Positions 17,476-25,534 of a DNA stretch of 64,000 nucleotides are shown piece after piece (the first letter of the stretch is position 1; every line of letters starts with the position of its first letter). The translations under genes and the position numbers were made by a program. The notes below the pieces were generated by a model. It saw only the letters and a list, made by a program, of their open reading frames with translations, ran no database searches and was not told the origin of the DNA. Origin of the DNA: Yoonia vestfoldensis SKA53 (lineage in GTDB: Bacteria; Pseudomonadota; Alphaproteobacteria; Rhodobacterales; Rhodobacteraceae); assembly GCF_000152785.1 (NCBI RefSeq), contig NZ_CH672414.1:2793350-2857349 (forward strand), in the 5' to 3' direction.

Positions 17476-17742
17476 CTAGCCGCAGCTGACATCCGCAATC
17501 ATGTCCTGATCGCTGATCTTGAAATTGATCCGGCCAGCGCGGTAATCCATCGTGACCATCGTCCAGGGCCGGATAACACGGACCTCTTGCATGATCAGGA
17601 CTCGTTCCAGCGCGGTGGCGGGCTGGCCGACTAGATAGGTGTATGCGTCCACACCGCAGGTATCGGGAAACGACGGGGCGGCGGGCGGGTCCTGCGTGCT
17701 GGCGCAGGCGGCAAGAAACAGCAAAGGGATCAGATGGCGCAT
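17476..17742 (-). CDS. I78 family peptidase-inhibitor lipoprotein
   Basis: An 88-aa lipoprotein with a signal peptide and lipobox ending at C13 (LFLAAC). The mature part has the I78 pattern: DTCG near 27-30, LVGQP (37-41), a RVIRP block (55-59), TMDYRAGRINF and a terminal SCG. I78 proteins inhibit serine proteases; for bacterial lipoproteins this is a family-level inference. Start at 17742 chosen by the signal peptide. It is divergent from adhI, about 100 bases away. Confidence 0.88.
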   Translation of the reverse strand: MRHLIPLLFLAACASTQDPPAAPSFPDTCGVDAYTYLVGQPATALERVLIMQEVRVIRPWTMVTMDYRAGRINFKISDQDMIADVSCG

Positions 17743-17842
17743 AACCCCAGCTTTTCCACGATCAGCGGCTTTGGCAAGTGCGTGGTTGAAATCCGTGCCG
17801 GTTTCGCAGATCAACGCCCTATCGCAGCAAGGAGAGTTTGAC

Positions 17843-18955
17843 ATGCGCACAAGAGCAGCAGTGGCAATGGCGGCAGGGCAGCCGTTGCAGGTGATGGAAG
17901 TCAATCTGGACGGCCCTCGTGCCGGCGAGGTTCTGGTCGAAATCAAGGCGACGGGCATCTGCCACACCGATGAATTCACGCGCTCCGGTGCCGATCCCGA
18001 AGGCCTGTTTCCTGCCATCCTTGGCCATGAAGGCGCGGGCGTTGTGATCGAGGTTGGTGAAGGTGTCACATCCTTGCAGCCCGGTGATCATGTGATCCCG
18101 CTATACACGCCCGAATGCCGCGAATGCGAATATTGCCTGAACCCTAAAACCAACCTGTGCCAGAAAATCCGCAGCACCCAAGGGGCGGGTGTCATGCCTG
18201 ATGGGACCAGCCGGTTTTCGATGCTCGATGGTACGCCGATTTTGCATTACATGGGCTGTTCGACCTTTGCCAATCACACCGTCCTGCCGGAAATCGCGCT
18301 GGCCAAGGTCCGCAAGGATGCGCCTTTCGACAAGATCTGCTATATTGGCTGCGGTGTCACCACTGGTATCGGCGCTGTCATCAACACCGCCAAGGTCGAG
18401 ATCGGCAGCCGCGCGATTGTCTTTGGTCTGGGCGGGATCGGGCTGAACGTGATCCAGGGCCTGCGGCTTGCCGGGGCTGATCAGATCGTCGGCGTGGACC
18501 TGAACGACAGCAAGTTTGATATGGCCACCCGTTTCGGCATGACCGATTTCGTGAACCCGTCGAAAGTGTCGGGCGATCTGGTCGCGCATCTCGTCGCCTT
18601 GACCAAGGGCGGGGCCGATTACACATTCGATGCGACTGGCAATGTCGGCGTAATGCGCACCGCACTGGAATCCGCGCACAAAGGTTGGGGCGAAAGCATC
18701 ATCATCGGCGTGGCCCCTTCTGGTGCCGAAATCTCGACCCGGCCGTTCCAGCTGGTGACCGGCCGTAGCTGGCGCGGCACTGCATTTGGTGGCGCGCGTG
18801 GCCGCACCGATGTGCCAAAGATCGTCGATTGGTATATGCAGGGCAAGATCGAGATCGACCCGATGATCACCCACAAGCTGAAGCTTGAGGATATCAACAA
18901 AGGCTTCGATCTGATGCATGAAGGCAAAAGCATCCGCGCGGTTGTCGAATTTTAA
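17843..18955 (+). CDS. adhI: S-(hydroxymethyl)glutathione dehydrogenase (class III alcohol dehydrogenase)
   Basis: A 370-aa NAD- and zinc-dependent enzyme that oxidises S-hydroxymethylglutathione (formaldehyde plus glutathione) to S-formylglutathione. Catalytic zinc residues C40, H62, E63 and structural zinc cysteines C92, C95, C98, C106 are intact; the Rossmann motif GLGGIG is present. Start ATG at 17843 is preceded by AAGGAGAG (17829-17836). The product is the substrate of FghA at 6.4 kb. A NYN gene follows 29 bases later. Confidence 0.96.
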   Translation: MRTRAAVAMAAGQPLQVMEVNLDGPRAGEVLVEIKATGICHTDEFTRSGADPEGLFPAILGHEGAGVVIEVGEGVTSLQPGDHVIPLYTPECRECEYCLNPKTNLCQKIRSTQGAGVMPDGTSRFSMLDGTPILHYMGCSTFANHTVLPEIALAKVRKDAPFDKICYIGCGVTTGIGAVINTAKVEIGSRAIVFGLGGIGLNVIQGLRLAGADQIVGVDLNDSKFDMATRFGMTDFVNPSKVSGDLVAHLVALTKGGADYTFDATGNVGVMRTALESAHKGWGESIIIGVAPSGAEISTRPFQLVTGRSWRGTAFGGARGRTDVPKIVDWYMQGKIEIDPMITHKLKLEDINKGFDLMHEGKSIRAVVEF

Positions 18956-18984
18956 GCCGCGGTAAAACCACAGAAAGGGCAGAC

Positions 18985-19725
18985 ATGGCCAAGGATCGTA
19001 TGTTGTTGGCCGTGTTGATCGACGCGGACAATATCCCCGCCAAATACGCAGGCCCGATCCTGCGCGAGGTCACGACCTATGGCGAGCCGGCCCTGCGCCG
19101 CGTCTATGGCGACTGGTCCAGCCCGGCCTTGGGCGGCTGGAAAAAGGAAGTCGTCGACCTGGGGCTGGTCGCCAATCAGGAGACTGCCAATACCCGTGGC
19201 AAGAATGCCAGCGACATCGGGCTGGTGATCGACGCGATGGATATCCTGCATTCGGGGCGGTTCGACGGGTTCGTTCTGGTCAGTTCGGACAGTGATTTCA
19301 CTGCCCTTGCCAACCGGCTGCGCGAAAACGGCGTTGTCGTGATCGGCATCGGCGAAGGCAAGGCACCCGTCAGCCTGCGCAATGTCTGTAACCGGTTTAT
19401 CCTGATCGAAAACCTTGTGGATCAGGAAAAGGAACAGCCCGTTGCGGCAAAAGGCGATATTGCCAAACCCGCACCCTCGGGCGCGCCGTTGCGTAATCCG
19501 CCTTCGGCCGCGATTCCGATGGTGATCAAGGCGATGGACAGCATCGACGCCGAAGGCGAATGGTATTCGCTGGGCCAGTTGGGCCAGTATATCACCCGTG
19601 CTGCCCCCGATTTCGACCCGCGCACCTATGGCAGCGCGAAACTGTCGGATCTTTTGGTCAAATCGGGCCGGTTCGAGGTGCGCAAAGGCCAGGGCAACCA
19701 CCTTGAGGCCCGCAGGCTGGATTAG
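18985..19725 (+). CDS. NYN domain protein with C-terminal OST-HTH/LOTUS domain
   Basis: A 246-aa protein. The N-terminal NYN (PIN-like) nuclease fold keeps the acidic residues D13, D15 (LIDADN), D77 and D102/D104 (SSDSDF). A linker rich in Ala/Pro (145-170) leads to an OST-HTH (LOTUS) RNA-binding domain at about 175-245 (GEWYSLGQLGQYI...FDPRTYGSAKLSDLL). This architecture suggests an RNA-targeting nuclease; the target is unknown. Its stop interlocks with that of the convergent tetR gene (TTAG). Confidence 0.9.
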   Translation: MAKDRMLLAVLIDADNIPAKYAGPILREVTTYGEPALRRVYGDWSSPALGGWKKEVVDLGLVANQETANTRGKNASDIGLVIDAMDILHSGRFDGFVLVSSDSDFTALANRLRENGVVVIGIGEGKAPVSLRNVCNRFILIENLVDQEKEQPVAAKGDIAKPAPSGAPLRNPPSAAIPMVIKAMDSIDAEGEWYSLGQLGQYITRAAPDFDPRTYGSAKLSDLLVKSGRFEVRKGQGNHLEARRLD

Positions 19726-20348
19726 GGTTTCACCCCGTAACGGGCCATGAACATTTCCACTGCGCCATTGATCACGCGGTCCTTTTCGGCGCGGGTAAAG
19801 CTGTCGGACATGCTGAAGACCATCCGCGGGAACAGGTCCGCCTTGCACAGTTCATGGAACTGGTCAGCGGCCAGCAGCACGTCATCAATCCGCAATTCGC
19901 CACGCTCCATCGCAATGCGAAAGAAATCCACCATGCGCGCGCGGATCAGCATCGGGGCGCATTCATAGAATTCACGCGCCAGTTCAGGGAACCGCCCGCT
20001 TTCGGCAACGCAGATGCGAAACACGCGGGTGCCGAATTCAGAGGTAATGAAATCGACCATCTCGGTTGCGATCGTGCGCAACACCACTGTCGCGGGCGCG
20101 TTGAAATCAATGGTTTCGATCACATTCTTGGTCTGGCGGTGGCAGGCCATTTTCGCGACCTGCATGAACAGCAGCTTCTTGTCCGGAAAATAGCTGTACA
20201 GCGTCGCCTTGGACACGCCTGCCGCACGTGCGATGTCGTCAACCGACGCGCCCTCATATCCGTCTGACATGAATACTTGGCGCGCACCGTCCAGAACCTG
20301 ATCGAGTTTGCGGCCCTTTTTCGGCTCTGGCGCACCATCTGGCATCAT
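19722..20348 (-). CDS. TetR/AcrR family regulator (AefR-like C-terminus)
   Basis: A 208-aa repressor with the HTH at about residues 30-60 (ASVDDIARAAGVSKATLYSYFPDK) and an effector domain resembling TetR_C_7/AefR-like proteins. A perfect 16-bp palindrome lies 23 bases upstream of its start, and two related palindromes lie between the small exported protein and mbfA, so autoregulation and control of these neighbours are likely. The ligand is unknown. Confidence 0.92.
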   Translation of the reverse strand: MMPDGAPEPKKGRKLDQVLDGARQVFMSDGYEGASVDDIARAAGVSKATLYSYFPDKKLLFMQVAKMACHRQTKNVIETIDFNAPATVVLRTIATEMVDFITSEFGTRVFRICVAESGRFPELAREFYECAPMLIRARMVDFFRIAMERGELRIDDVLLAADQFHELCKADLFPRMVFSMSDSFTRAEKDRVINGAVEMFMARYGVKP

Positions 20349-20370
20349 AGTCTCCTCTTGGATTTTACCA

Positions 20371-20386
20371 TAAACTGATCAGTTTA
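20371..20386. promoter_or_regulatory. TetR operator candidate O1 (tetR promoter)
   Basis: TAAACTGATCAGTTTA is a perfect 16-bp palindrome in the 72-bp gap upstream of tetR. Two diverged copies with the same spacing occur at 20646 and 20678. Confidence 0.65.
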
Positions 20387-20420
20387 CTTCGGGCAAGACG
20401 ATAACGGTCGCTGTCTGTCC

Positions 20421-20615
20421 CTAAGGCTGTCTGGGCCTATCCAAGGGCAACGCGCAGATCTCGATCACTGCGTCTGTGACGCTGCATGATTGCGGGTTTT
20501 CCGCGTTGGGCGTCATCAGGGGCGGATTGGTCAGCGACGGTCGGCTGATAATCAATGACGCGACAGGTGCTGCGAAAGCGGCGCAAAACACGGATATGAC
20601 GATCAGGCGGGTCAT
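20421..20615 (-). CDS. Small exported hypothetical protein
   Basis: A 64-aa protein with a signal peptide (MTRLIVISVFCAAFAAPVAS) and a short mature part containing two cysteines (SCSVTDAVIEICALP) that might form a disulfide. GGAG precedes the ATG at 20615. No family recognised. It lies between two operator regions and on the same strand as tetR, so the two may be co-transcribed. Confidence 0.6.
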   Translation of the reverse strand: MTRLIVISVFCAAFAAPVASLIISRPSLTNPPLMTPNAENPQSCSVTDAVIEICALPLDRPRQP

Positions 20616-20645
20616 GCAGGCTCCGGTTCTGAATGTCATGACAAC

Positions 20646-20661
20646 TAAACTGTTTGGTTTA
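20646..20661. promoter_or_regulatory. TetR operator candidate O2
   Basis: TAAACTGTTTGGTTTA keeps the outer TAAAC/GTTTA arms and the TAAACTG half of O1. It lies in the divergent promoter region of the small exported protein and mbfA. Confidence 0.55.
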
Positions 20662-20677
20662 CTTTGCAAGACAAAAG

Positions 20678-20693
20678 TGAACTGTACGGTTCA
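20678..20693. promoter_or_regulatory. TetR operator candidate O3
   Basis: TGAACTGTACGGTTCA, an almost perfect palindrome matching O1/O2 in length and centre. Its start is exactly 32 bases from that of O2, about three helical turns, so both would lie on the same DNA face. Confidence 0.55.
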
Positions 20694-20729
20694 TTTTATA
20701 CACTTGTCAGATCGTTACAGGCGCGTAGA

Positions 20730-20744
20730 TTAGAATCATTCTAA
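20730..20744. promoter_or_regulatory. Irr box (iron control element) upstream of mbfA
   Basis: TTAGAATCATTCTAA, with 7-bp perfect arms around one base, matches the ICE motif bound by the haem-dependent regulator Irr in alphaproteobacteria. It ends 14 bases before the mbfA ATG, a repressing position, and Irr repression of mbfA is known from rhizobia and Agrobacterium. Confidence 0.75.
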
Positions 20745-20758
20745 ATAAAGGACACGCA

Positions 20759-21736
20759 ATGATTCCCGGTTTCGCCGACCGCCGCCGTTTCAACGACCTG
20801 TCAGAACAGGAAATTCTTGCGCTCGCCATTTCATCAGAAGAGGATGACGCGCGGATCTACCGGGCCTATGCGGACAAGCTGCGCCCCGAATATCCCGCAT
20901 CCGCAGCGGTTTTCGATGGCATGGTGGTCGAGGAAAGCGAACACCGCCGTCGCCTGATCGACCTGCATGTGGCACGTTTCGGTGACGTCATCCCCCTGAT
21001 CCGGCGCGAACATGTGGCAGGGTTCTATGCCCGCCGTCCGGTCTGGCTGGTGGAAAATCTGGGTCTGGAGCGTATCCGCGACGAGGCCACGCGCATGGAA
21101 CGCGACGCGCAGCGGTTTTATGAACTGGCCGCAAGTCATGCGCGCGATGCCGCGACCCGCAAATTGCTGGGCGATCTGGCTGCGGCCGAGGCTGGCCATT
21201 CCGACAAGGCTGCGTCTTTGGCCGTGACCCATCTGGACGGCGATGCCAAATCAACCGAGGAATCCGCCGCCTATCGCCAATTCGTGCTGACATGGGTGCA
21301 GCCGGGGCTGGCGGGGTTGATGGATGGATCGGTGTCCACGCTTGCGCCGATTTTCGCGGTGGCCTTTGCGACGCAGGATACCTGGACGACGTTTCTTGTC
21401 GGGCTGGCGGCGTCTGTTGGGGCGGGTATCTCGATGGGGTTCACCGAGGCGGCATCGGATGACGGCAAGATTTCGGGCAGGGGCTCGCCCTATAAACGCG
21501 GGCTGGCGGCGGGGGTGATGACCACCCTTGGCGGTCTGGGGCATGCGCTGCCCTATCTGATCACCGATTTCTGGACAGCGACGAGCGTTGCGCTGATCGT
21601 CGTTGTCGTCGAACTCTGGGCGATTGCGTGGATTCAGAACAAATATATGCAGACGCCTTGGGGGCGCGCGATTTTTCAGGTGGTGCTGGGCGGGGCCTTG
21701 GTTTTTGCGGCAGGCGCGCTGATCGGGTCGGGATAG
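20759..21736 (+). CDS. mbfA: Membrane-bound ferritin MbfA (rubrerythrin-VIT1 fusion)
   Basis: A 325-aa protein. The N-terminal rubrerythrin/ferritin-like domain carries diiron ligands E27, E59/H62 (EESEH), E114 and E144/H147 (EAGH). The C-terminal half (about 170-325) is a VIT1/CCC1 membrane domain with hydrophobic helices. MbfA exports iron and protects against iron and peroxide stress in Bradyrhizobium and Agrobacterium. An Irr box lies just upstream, and two TetR-type palindromes lie further up. The 3' end overlaps the convergent GNAT gene by 61 bases. Confidence 0.94.
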   Translation: MIPGFADRRRFNDLSEQEILALAISSEEDDARIYRAYADKLRPEYPASAAVFDGMVVEESEHRRRLIDLHVARFGDVIPLIRREHVAGFYARRPVWLVENLGLERIRDEATRMERDAQRFYELAASHARDAATRKLLGDLAAAEAGHSDKAASLAVTHLDGDAKSTEESAAYRQFVLTWVQPGLAGLMDGSVSTLAPIFAVAFATQDTWTTFLVGLAASVGAGISMGFTEAASDDGKISGRGSPYKRGLAAGVMTTLGGLGHALPYLITDFWTATSVALIVVVVELWAIAWIQNKYMQTPWGRAIFQVVLGGALVFAAGALIGSG

Positions 21737-22311
21737 ATGTCGCGCACCATGGTCGTGACGGCGCGAAAGCCAAAGATGTACCGCCAAAGCCCCATCTGAT
21801 AGGTCTGCGTATCAACAAAGCCCTGTTGCAGATATAGCGCCCGCGCCCGTCGGTTCGTGTCGATCACATCCAGCCGGACCTGCCGGTAACCGCGCGTCTT
21901 GGCCTCTGCGGTGATCGCATCCAGCAGGGCAGTGCCCACGCCGCGCCCGCGATATGCGGGGGCGACGAAAATCCCGTCCATCAGGAAACGGTCATTGTCG
22001 GTGTCGCGTTCCAGCGCCGCCAACAGGCTCGTCCGCATTGCCGCGCCGGTCCAGCCATAGACCCGCCGCAGGTCGGTAAAATTGCCGCTGACCAGCGCGC
22101 CGCGCTGCGTCTTGAACCCAACCACCCCCAGCAGGCGACCGTTAGCATCATGCGCGCAAATCCCGTGATCTGACCGCAGGACCTGGCCGATGAACACCAG
22201 CGCGCGGTCTTTCGGCCCCATGACGAAACCCAGCTTCTTGCCAAAAGCCTCCCAATAAAGTGCTGCAACTTCGGCACGGTCTGCATCGGGGATGCCGATG
22301 GTGATCTTCAT
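21676..22311 (-). CDS. GNAT family N-acetyltransferase
   Basis: A 211-aa acetyltransferase with the acetyl-CoA loop motif [14 protein letters not shown] (about residues 120-135) and a RxxARxLYxxxGF-type motif after it. Substrate unknown. Its start overlaps the stop of the moeA fusion gene (ATGA-type), so it belongs to the Mo-cofactor operon by position. Its last 20 codons run antisense through the end of mbfA. Confidence 0.88.
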   Translation of the reverse strand: MKITIGIPDADRAEVAALYWEAFGKKLGFVMGPKDRALVFIGQVLRSDHGICAHDANGRLLGVVGFKTQRGALVSGNFTDLRRVYGWTGAAMRTSLLAALERDTDNDRFLMDGIFVAPAYRGRGVGTALLDAITAEAKTRGYRQVRLDVIDTNRRARALYLQQGFVDTQTYQMGLWRYIFGFRAVTTMVRDIYPDPISAPAAKTKAPPSTT

Positions 22312-24395
22312 CTGAAACTGTCAAAAGGGATATAGGTGACCGGATCGCCGGGGCTGATCGTCATGGCTGCGTCGGGCAGCATGACCAGCCCGTCGGCCCA
22401 AGCCAGCCCGCTGACCCGCCCCGATCCTTCGGAGGCGAAAACCTCGGCCTTCCCATCCCTGATCCGCGCGCGCAGATATTCGCGCCGCCCGGCCTTTTTG
22501 GTCTTTGCAAAGGCGGCGGGCACGGTGAACCCCTGCGGTTCCGGCCAGTCGCCGCCTGCCATCACGGCCAGTGCCGGATGCGCAAAGACCAGCGCGCAGA
22601 CCATCGCCGCGACCGGATTGCCGGGCAGGCCCAAGACCGGCTTGCCGTCCCAGACGCCCATTGCCAAAGGCCGCCCCGGTTTCATTGCCACCCGCCACAA
22701 TGCCAGCGACCCCGTGCCTGCCAGCAAGGCGGACATATGGTCTTCGTCCCCCGCCGAGGCCCCGCCAGATGTCAGGATCACATCGCAGGTCGCGGCACCC
22801 TGATCCAGTATCCCGCGCAGGATGTTGCGGTCATCGGGCGCGCGCCCCAGATCGACAGCTTCATGCCCCCATTGACGCACAAGTGCGGCCAGCATCGGGC
22901 GGTTGGCGTCGAAAATCTGCCCTTCGGCAATCGCGCTGCCGGGATCGCGCAATTCATCGCCGGTGGACAGGATGCCCACGCGCAACGGGCGATAGACGCG
23001 GACGTCCCCGATGCCAGCGGCGGCGCACATGCCCAGATCGGCAGGGGTCAGCCTGCGCCCTTGCCGCGCGATGATCTGGCCTGCGGTCATGTCTTCGCCT
23101 GCGGCGCGCGCATTGGCCCCTTGTTTCAGCGGCCCTTGAAAGGTGATGGCCGTATCGGTGGCCTGTACATCCTCTTGCATCACGACCGTATCGACCCCCT
23201 GCGGCAGGTTTGCACCGGTCAGGATGCGGATCGCATGGCCTGCGGGGACAACCCCGGCAAAAGGCTGGCCCGCCGCCGCGCGCCCCTGCACCAGTGTCAA
23301 GCTTTGCGCGCCGGGGCCGGCCGGTCCGGCAAAACCGTAGCCATCGACCGCCGCATTGGGGCTGGGCGGATGGGCGCGCAGGGCGCTGACATCCTGTGCC
23401 AGATAATGCCCTGCTGCTGCGCCAAGGGGCTGGGGTTGCACCCCAGCAACGGGTGGCAGGTGCTGACGCAGATGCGCCAGCGCCTGATCGACCGGCGTCC
23501 AATGCACGCCTTGGGGCAGCGCAAAGCAATCGTTGCGCAGCACCGGCGCGCTGGCCGCCTGTTCCAGCAAGGCGACGTGATCCAGCCCAAGGATCGTGCC
23601 TTCGGCCGTCGCAGGCACGTCGAGCATGCGGGCCAGATCCTCTGGCGCCAGCGCCGAGAGCGCGCGCGCCAGAACGCGCACCTGATGCGCATCCTTGATC
23701 GCACCGGGCGGGCAGGTGGCGGCGATTGTCTTGGCGATCAGCGAAGGCCAGACTTCGACCAGCGCAATCGGCGGCGTCAGCGGCTGGAACGGCCAGACCG
23801 CCAGATCCGCGCCAAAGCGGTGCCGCAGCCGCGCCAGCACCGGCAATCCCATGATGACCTGACTGCCGACAGCCCCTGCGCCCGCCAGTTGCCAGACCGC
23901 AAAGGCCCCCTTGGCCTGCTGTTCGGCGGCGCGCTTTTCGGGCAGGCCATGCCCCTGTCGGGCCAGCCCCTTGCGCGGCAGATCGGGGATGTCGCGCGCC
24001 AGCCCGTTGCCCCAAAACGGCCCGATCCCGGGGAAACGCGCGTTGATCTGTCCTGCCAGATCGAACCGGTTGTTGGTGCTTGGGCTGTCGTGCACATGGG
24101 TGGCAAACCAGTCCCAGATTGCGAAAGGATCGTCGGTGCCAGTCAGCCCCCGACCAAAGCCCGCAGGATAGCCAAAGGCGAAATCGAACCCTGCCAGCAC
24201 GCGCCGTCCGGCGGCCTGTTCGGCGGCAAGAAACCGGCTGATCCAGTCTTCGGCCAGCTGTCGGTTGCGGTGGTAAACGGGATCTTCGGCCAGACCTGCG
24301 CGGGCGATGCCTGTCCAGATCGCGTCTTTCTTGGGGCTGGTGCCACGGTCGTTGCCGCCTGACCAATCGACGATCAGCACCGTGTCGAACATCAC
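22308..24395 (-). CDS. moeA: Fusion of an RNase H-like (DUF429-like) domain with molybdopterin molybdotransferase MoeA
   Basis: A 695-aa protein, against about 400 for normal MoeA. Residues from about 288 to the end are a full MoeA: the substrate loop NAAVDGYGFA (348-356), the MoeA signature around STGDEL, TSGGASAGDEDH and the LPGNPVA motif; this inserts molybdenum into molybdopterin. Residues 1-285 are a separate domain opening with VLIVDWSGG (D10) and containing GFDFAFGYP (D71), EVWPSL (E214) and KDAHQVR (D235), a D...E...D layout that resembles RuvC/RNase H-fold DUF429 proteins. The role of that domain is unknown. It overlaps mobB and the GNAT gene by four bases each. Confidence 0.87.
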   Translation of the reverse strand: MMFDTVLIVDWSGGNDRGTSPKKDAIWTGIARAGLAEDPVYHRNRQLAEDWISRFLAAEQAAGRRVLAGFDFAFGYPAGFGRGLTGTDDPFAIWDWFATHVHDSPSTNNRFDLAGQINARFPGIGPFWGNGLARDIPDLPRKGLARQGHGLPEKRAAEQQAKGAFAVWQLAGAGAVGSQVIMGLPVLARLRHRFGADLAVWPFQPLTPPIALVEVWPSLIAKTIAATCPPGAIKDAHQVRVLARALSALAPEDLARMLDVPATAEGTILGLDHVALLEQAASAPVLRNDCFALPQGVHWTPVDQALAHLRQHLPPVAGVQPQPLGAAAGHYLAQDVSALRAHPPSPNAAVDGYGFAGPAGPGAQSLTLVQGRAAAGQPFAGVVPAGHAIRILTGANLPQGVDTVVMQEDVQATDTAITFQGPLKQGANARAAGEDMTAGQIIARQGRRLTPADLGMCAAAGIGDVRVYRPLRVGILSTGDELRDPGSAIAEGQIFDANRPMLAALVRQWGHEAVDLGRAPDDRNILRGILDQGAATCDVILTSGGASAGDEDHMSALLAGTGSLALWRVAMKPGRPLAMGVWDGKPVLGLPGNPVAAMVCALVFAHPALAVMAGGDWPEPQGFTVPAAFAKTKKAGRREYLRARIRDGKAEVFASEGSGRVSGLAWADGLVMLPDAAMTISPGDPVTYIPFDSFR

Positions 24396-24883
24396 AAACC
24401 GACCTCGGACAGGATGAAATCGGCGATGGCGGCTGTGTCGTTCAGATCGAAGACAGGCCGGTCCAGTGTCAGCGTCGTATCGCTGGCCACTGCACGTACG
24501 GTCGGATCATCGAGCGCGATCAGCGGGTTACCTGTCACGGCGCGGAAGGCTTCGACCTTGCGGTGGGCGTCGCGTTTATAGCCTTCGATGAGCACCAGAT
24601 CGACCGGCGACAACAGGCGCAACAGATCGGCCAATGGCGGTTCCGCTGCGCCGCGCAATTCGCTCATCAAGGCCCAGCGATCGCGCGAGGCAAGCAGCAC
24701 CTGCTGCGCCCCTGCCTGCCTGTGGCGATGGGAATCCTTGCCGGGGTGATCGACGTCGAAAGAATGATGCGCGTGTTTGAGGGTCGAGACAGAGATCCCG
24801 CGGCCTGTGATCTCTGTCACCAGCCGTTCCATCAGCCCGGTCTTGCCCGCGTTTTTATAGCCGACGATGCCATATATTTTCAT
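24392..24883 (-). CDS. mobB: Molybdopterin-guanine dinucleotide biosynthesis protein MobB
   Basis: A 163-aa GTP-binding adaptor for bis-MGD cofactor synthesis. The Walker A motif GYKNAGKT is at residues 8-15, and the KHAHHSFDVD histidine-rich motif typical of MobB follows. Its start overlaps the mobA stop (ATGA) and its stop overlaps the moeA start, so mobA-mobB-moeA are translationally coupled. Confidence 0.95.
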   Translation of the reverse strand: MKIYGIVGYKNAGKTGLMERLVTEITGRGISVSTLKHAHHSFDVDHPGKDSHRHRQAGAQQVLLASRDRWALMSELRGAAEPPLADLLRLLSPVDLVLIEGYKRDAHRKVEAFRAVTGNPLIALDDPTVRAVASDTTLTLDRPVFDLNDTAAIADFILSEVGL

Positions 24884-25461
24884 AGCATTCCCTGCGCGCG
24901 GGCCAGATCATCCGGCGTGTTGACGTTGAAAAAGGCGATGTCATCGGGGAATTCCGCCGTGCCTGCGCCATGGCCATTGGTCCAAAGCACGACTTTGCGC
25001 AATCCGCCCAGCAAGGCTGCGCGCAGATCCTCGCGCAGGGCCACCGGCCAGAGTCCAAAGGTTGGCTGTCGGCCCCCCGGGCTTGCCGCCAGCGCCAGCC
25101 CCTGATCGCCCCCCGCCAGTTGCAGGCGCGGCACCAGATCACAGGGCAAAAACGGCGTGTCGGCAGCGGCGGTGACGATATGGCTGGCACCGCGTGCCGC
25201 CGCCCAGTCCAGCCCCGCCAGCACCCCCGACAAAGGCCCTGCGAAATCCGCGATACTGTCTGCGATCACCGGCAGGCCGACCGCGGCAAAGCGCGCGGGA
25301 TCGCCGTTGGCATTGAGCGCCAGCCCCGCCACCTGCGGCTGCAGCCGGTCGATCACATGCCCCAGGATCGTGCTGTCGCCCAAGGGCAACAGCCCTTTGT
25401 CGCCGCCCCCCATCCGCGTCGCAAGCCCGCCCGCGAGGATCACCCCAAGCGGCGCGTTCAC
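24880..25461 (-). CDS. mobA: Molybdenum cofactor guanylyltransferase MobA
   Basis: A 193-aa nucleotidyltransferase that attaches GMP to molybdopterin. The N-terminal signature LAGGLATRMGGGDKGLL (9-25) and the AAADTPFLP motif (Mg2+-binding aspartate) are complete. First gene of a coupled group. A 12-bp palindrome (CACCTGCAGGTG, 25467-25478) sits directly before the start, and a dispersed repeat separates it from fdhD upstream. Confidence 0.96.
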   Translation of the reverse strand: MNAPLGVILAGGLATRMGGGDKGLLPLGDSTILGHVIDRLQPQVAGLALNANGDPARFAAVGLPVIADSIADFAGPLSGVLAGLDWAAARGASHIVTAAADTPFLPCDLVPRLQLAGGDQGLALAASPGGRQPTFGLWPVALREDLRAALLGGLRKVVLWTNGHGAGTAEFPDDIAFFNVNTPDDLARAQGML

Positions 25462-25492
25462 GCAGGCACCTGCAGGTGTTGCCGGTTTGGGA

Positions 25493-25511
25493 GCCTCCGG
25501 CGGGAGTATTT
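25493..25511 (+). repeat. Dispersed intergenic repeat, variant copy
   Basis: GCCTCCGGCGGGAGTATTT in the 73-bp gap between mobA and fdhD. It differs from the copies at 11.3 and 40.5 kb at the GGA/GAG junction and has a different tail (TTGGAAAAGAGAAG), suggesting a second subtype. Confidence 0.65.
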
Positions 25512-25534
25512 TTGGAAAAGAGAAGCGGAAAGGA

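Noticed and set aside
22578-24362. 594-codon plus-strand frame inside the moeA fusion
   Set aside because: Covers conserved MoeA motifs on the other strand; no start context or similarity of its own.
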